Source of the DNA: Paraburkholderia sp. BL10I2N1
Lineage (GTDB): Bacteria; Pseudomonadota; Gammaproteobacteria; Burkholderiales; Burkholderiaceae
NCBI RefSeq assembly: GCF_004361815.1
Contig: NZ_SNWA01000002.1
Span: 1,860,001-1,924,000 of the forward strand
DNA: 64,000 nt
Direction of reading: 5' to 3'
The notes under the pieces were generated by a model. It did no database searches and was not told where the DNA came from. It was given only the letters and a program-made list of their open reading frames with translations. This document shows, one piece after another, positions 63,172-64,000 of this stretch. Position 1 is the first letter of the stretch, and each line of letters begins with the position of its first letter. Both the position numbers and the translations under genes were made by a program.

Positions 63172-64000
63172 ATGAAGACGTCAACGCCGGCCCGCGCAAG
63201 CGGTGCTCTCACCATCGGATTGTGTCTTGTCGTCGCGTTACTTGAAGGACTCGATCTTCAGTCAACCGGGGTCGCGGCCCCGCGCATGGCGCGCGAATTC
63301 CATCTGGCTGTTGCGCAGATGGGTTGGGCTTTCAGTATCGGCGCGCTCGGGTTGCTGCCGGGCGCGGCCATCGGCGGGCGTCTCGCGGACAAGCTTGGTC
63401 GCAAGCGGGTGTTGATGCTCTCTATTGCTCTCTTTGGGATTTTTTCGATTGCGACCACGCAGGTCTGGGACCTCAATAGTCTGCTCGCCGCACGCTTCAT
63501 GACCGGCCTCGGGCTGGGCGCGGCCATGCCGAACCTGATCGCGCTCTGTTCGGAAGCCGCGCAGCCGCATCAGCGCAGCACGGCTGTGGGCGCGATGTAT
63601 TGCGGCATGCCGTTCGGTGCGGCGCTGGCCGCGTTGATCGGCATCGTCAGTCCCGGCGACGAAAGCTGGCGACACATCTTTTACGTCGGCGGTATTGGGC
63701 CGTTACTGATCCTGCCGCTGCTCGTTGTGTACCTGAAGGAATCCGCGCATTTCGTCTTGGCAAAGTCCCGCGAGATGACGCATCGGGAGTCCCGATCCGG
63801 CGTGGCACATGCATTGTGGGCCGAAGGCCGGGCCGGCACGACACTCGGGCTGTGGACGAGCTATCTGGGCACTTTGATCGTCCTCTACTTCCTGATGAAC
63901 TGGCTGCCGTCGATGGTGTTGAGCCGTGGTCTGACACGCGTGCAGGCGAGCGTCGTGCAGATGATGTTCAACATCGGCGGGGGCATCGGCGCAATCGTCA
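63172..64000 (+). CDS. mhpT: MFS transporter MhpT, 3' end outside window
   Basis: The first 276 residues of a major facilitator. Helix 1 (GLCLVVALLEGLDLQSTGVAAPRMAREF) contains the aromatic-acid-transporter Asp, and the loop 2-3 signature is GGRLADKLGRKRVLM. RFMTGLGLGAAMPNLIAL is helix 4. By position behind the mhp genes it should take up 3-(3-hydroxyphenyl)propionate. GGAG precedes the ATG. The frame is still open at the last base. Confidence 0.88.
   Translation, partial: MKTSTPARASGALTIGLCLVVALLEGLDLQSTGVAAPRMAREFHLAVAQMGWAFSIGALGLLPGAAIGGRLADKLGRKRVLMLSIALFGIFSIATTQVWDLNSLLAARFMTGLGLGAAMPNLIALCSEAAQPHQRSTAVGAMYCGMPFGAALAALIGIVSPGDESWRHIFYVGGIGPLLILPLLVVYLKESAHFVLAKSREMTHRESRSGVAHALWAEGRAGTTLGLWTSYLGTLIVLYFLMNWLPSMVLSRGLTRVQASVVQMMFNIGGGIGAIV

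Overview
The window is high-GC DNA with the gene content of Burkholderia sensu lato (Paraburkholderia, Caballeronia or Burkholderia). It carries the replication origin and partition locus of a secondary replicon, most likely chromosome 2 or a chromid. The evidence is a ParA/ParB pair with TTTATGCGCATAAA parS palindromes, a convergent Rep_3-type initiator, a long 17-bp iteron array, and housekeeping or metabolic clusters on both sides (hopanoids, kbl-tdh, mhp). No rRNA, tRNA, CRISPR array or intact transposon was found.

Layout. Bases 1-8.2 kb hold assorted genes: an Fe-S protein with rubrerythrin, a GFA-family protein, a secreted nuclease with an overlapping small gene, a Crp/Fnr regulator with an apparent frameshift, an Mpo1-like protein, RarD, EgtD and acylphosphatase. 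Bases 8.3-23.8 kb are a hopanoid region: hpnA, an unknown gene, hpnB, a second ispH, hpnH, a YbdD-like gene, hpnM, hpnN, an mlaA-like gene, hpnG, shc (hpnF), hpnE and hpnD. HpnD and HpnE build squalene, Shc cyclises it, HpnH and HpnG add and trim the adenosyl side chain, and HpnN/HpnM/MlaA-like proteins probably move lipids to the outer membrane. hpnC is not present here. Bases 24-28.8 kb are signalling genes: a CheY/CheC/diguanylate cyclase operon and a hybrid histidine kinase.

Bases 29-36.5 kb look like accessory or decaying DNA: a nonsense-interrupted FMN reductase, a GntP permease remnant, small unknown genes, an ECF sigma factor with a zinc-finger partner, a lone sulfonate-binding protein and ArsC. 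Bases 36.5-45.2 kb are the replication and partition module: parS sites, parA, parB, repA, about 21 direct 17-bp iterons (the last six at 22-23 bp spacing), a KfrA-like coiled-coil protein with a zinc ribbon, and a tyrosine-recombinase homologue lacking catalytic residues.

Bases 45.4-56 kb hold an MscS channel, a small gene behind a LexA-type box, kbl-tdh with an XRE-cupin regulator, YceI, TetR/DUF1348 and unknown exported proteins. Scattered here, up to about 14 kb from the array, are further clusters of the same 17-mer. Most are inverted and have a distinct core (TCCTGGAATTCCTCACC type). These outlying sites, together with the catalytically dead recombinase, are the most interesting content of the window. 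Bases 56.3-64 kb are the 3-(3-hydroxyphenyl)propionate catabolic cluster mhpR-mhpA-B-D-F-E-T, with mhpC absent and mhpT cut by the window edge.
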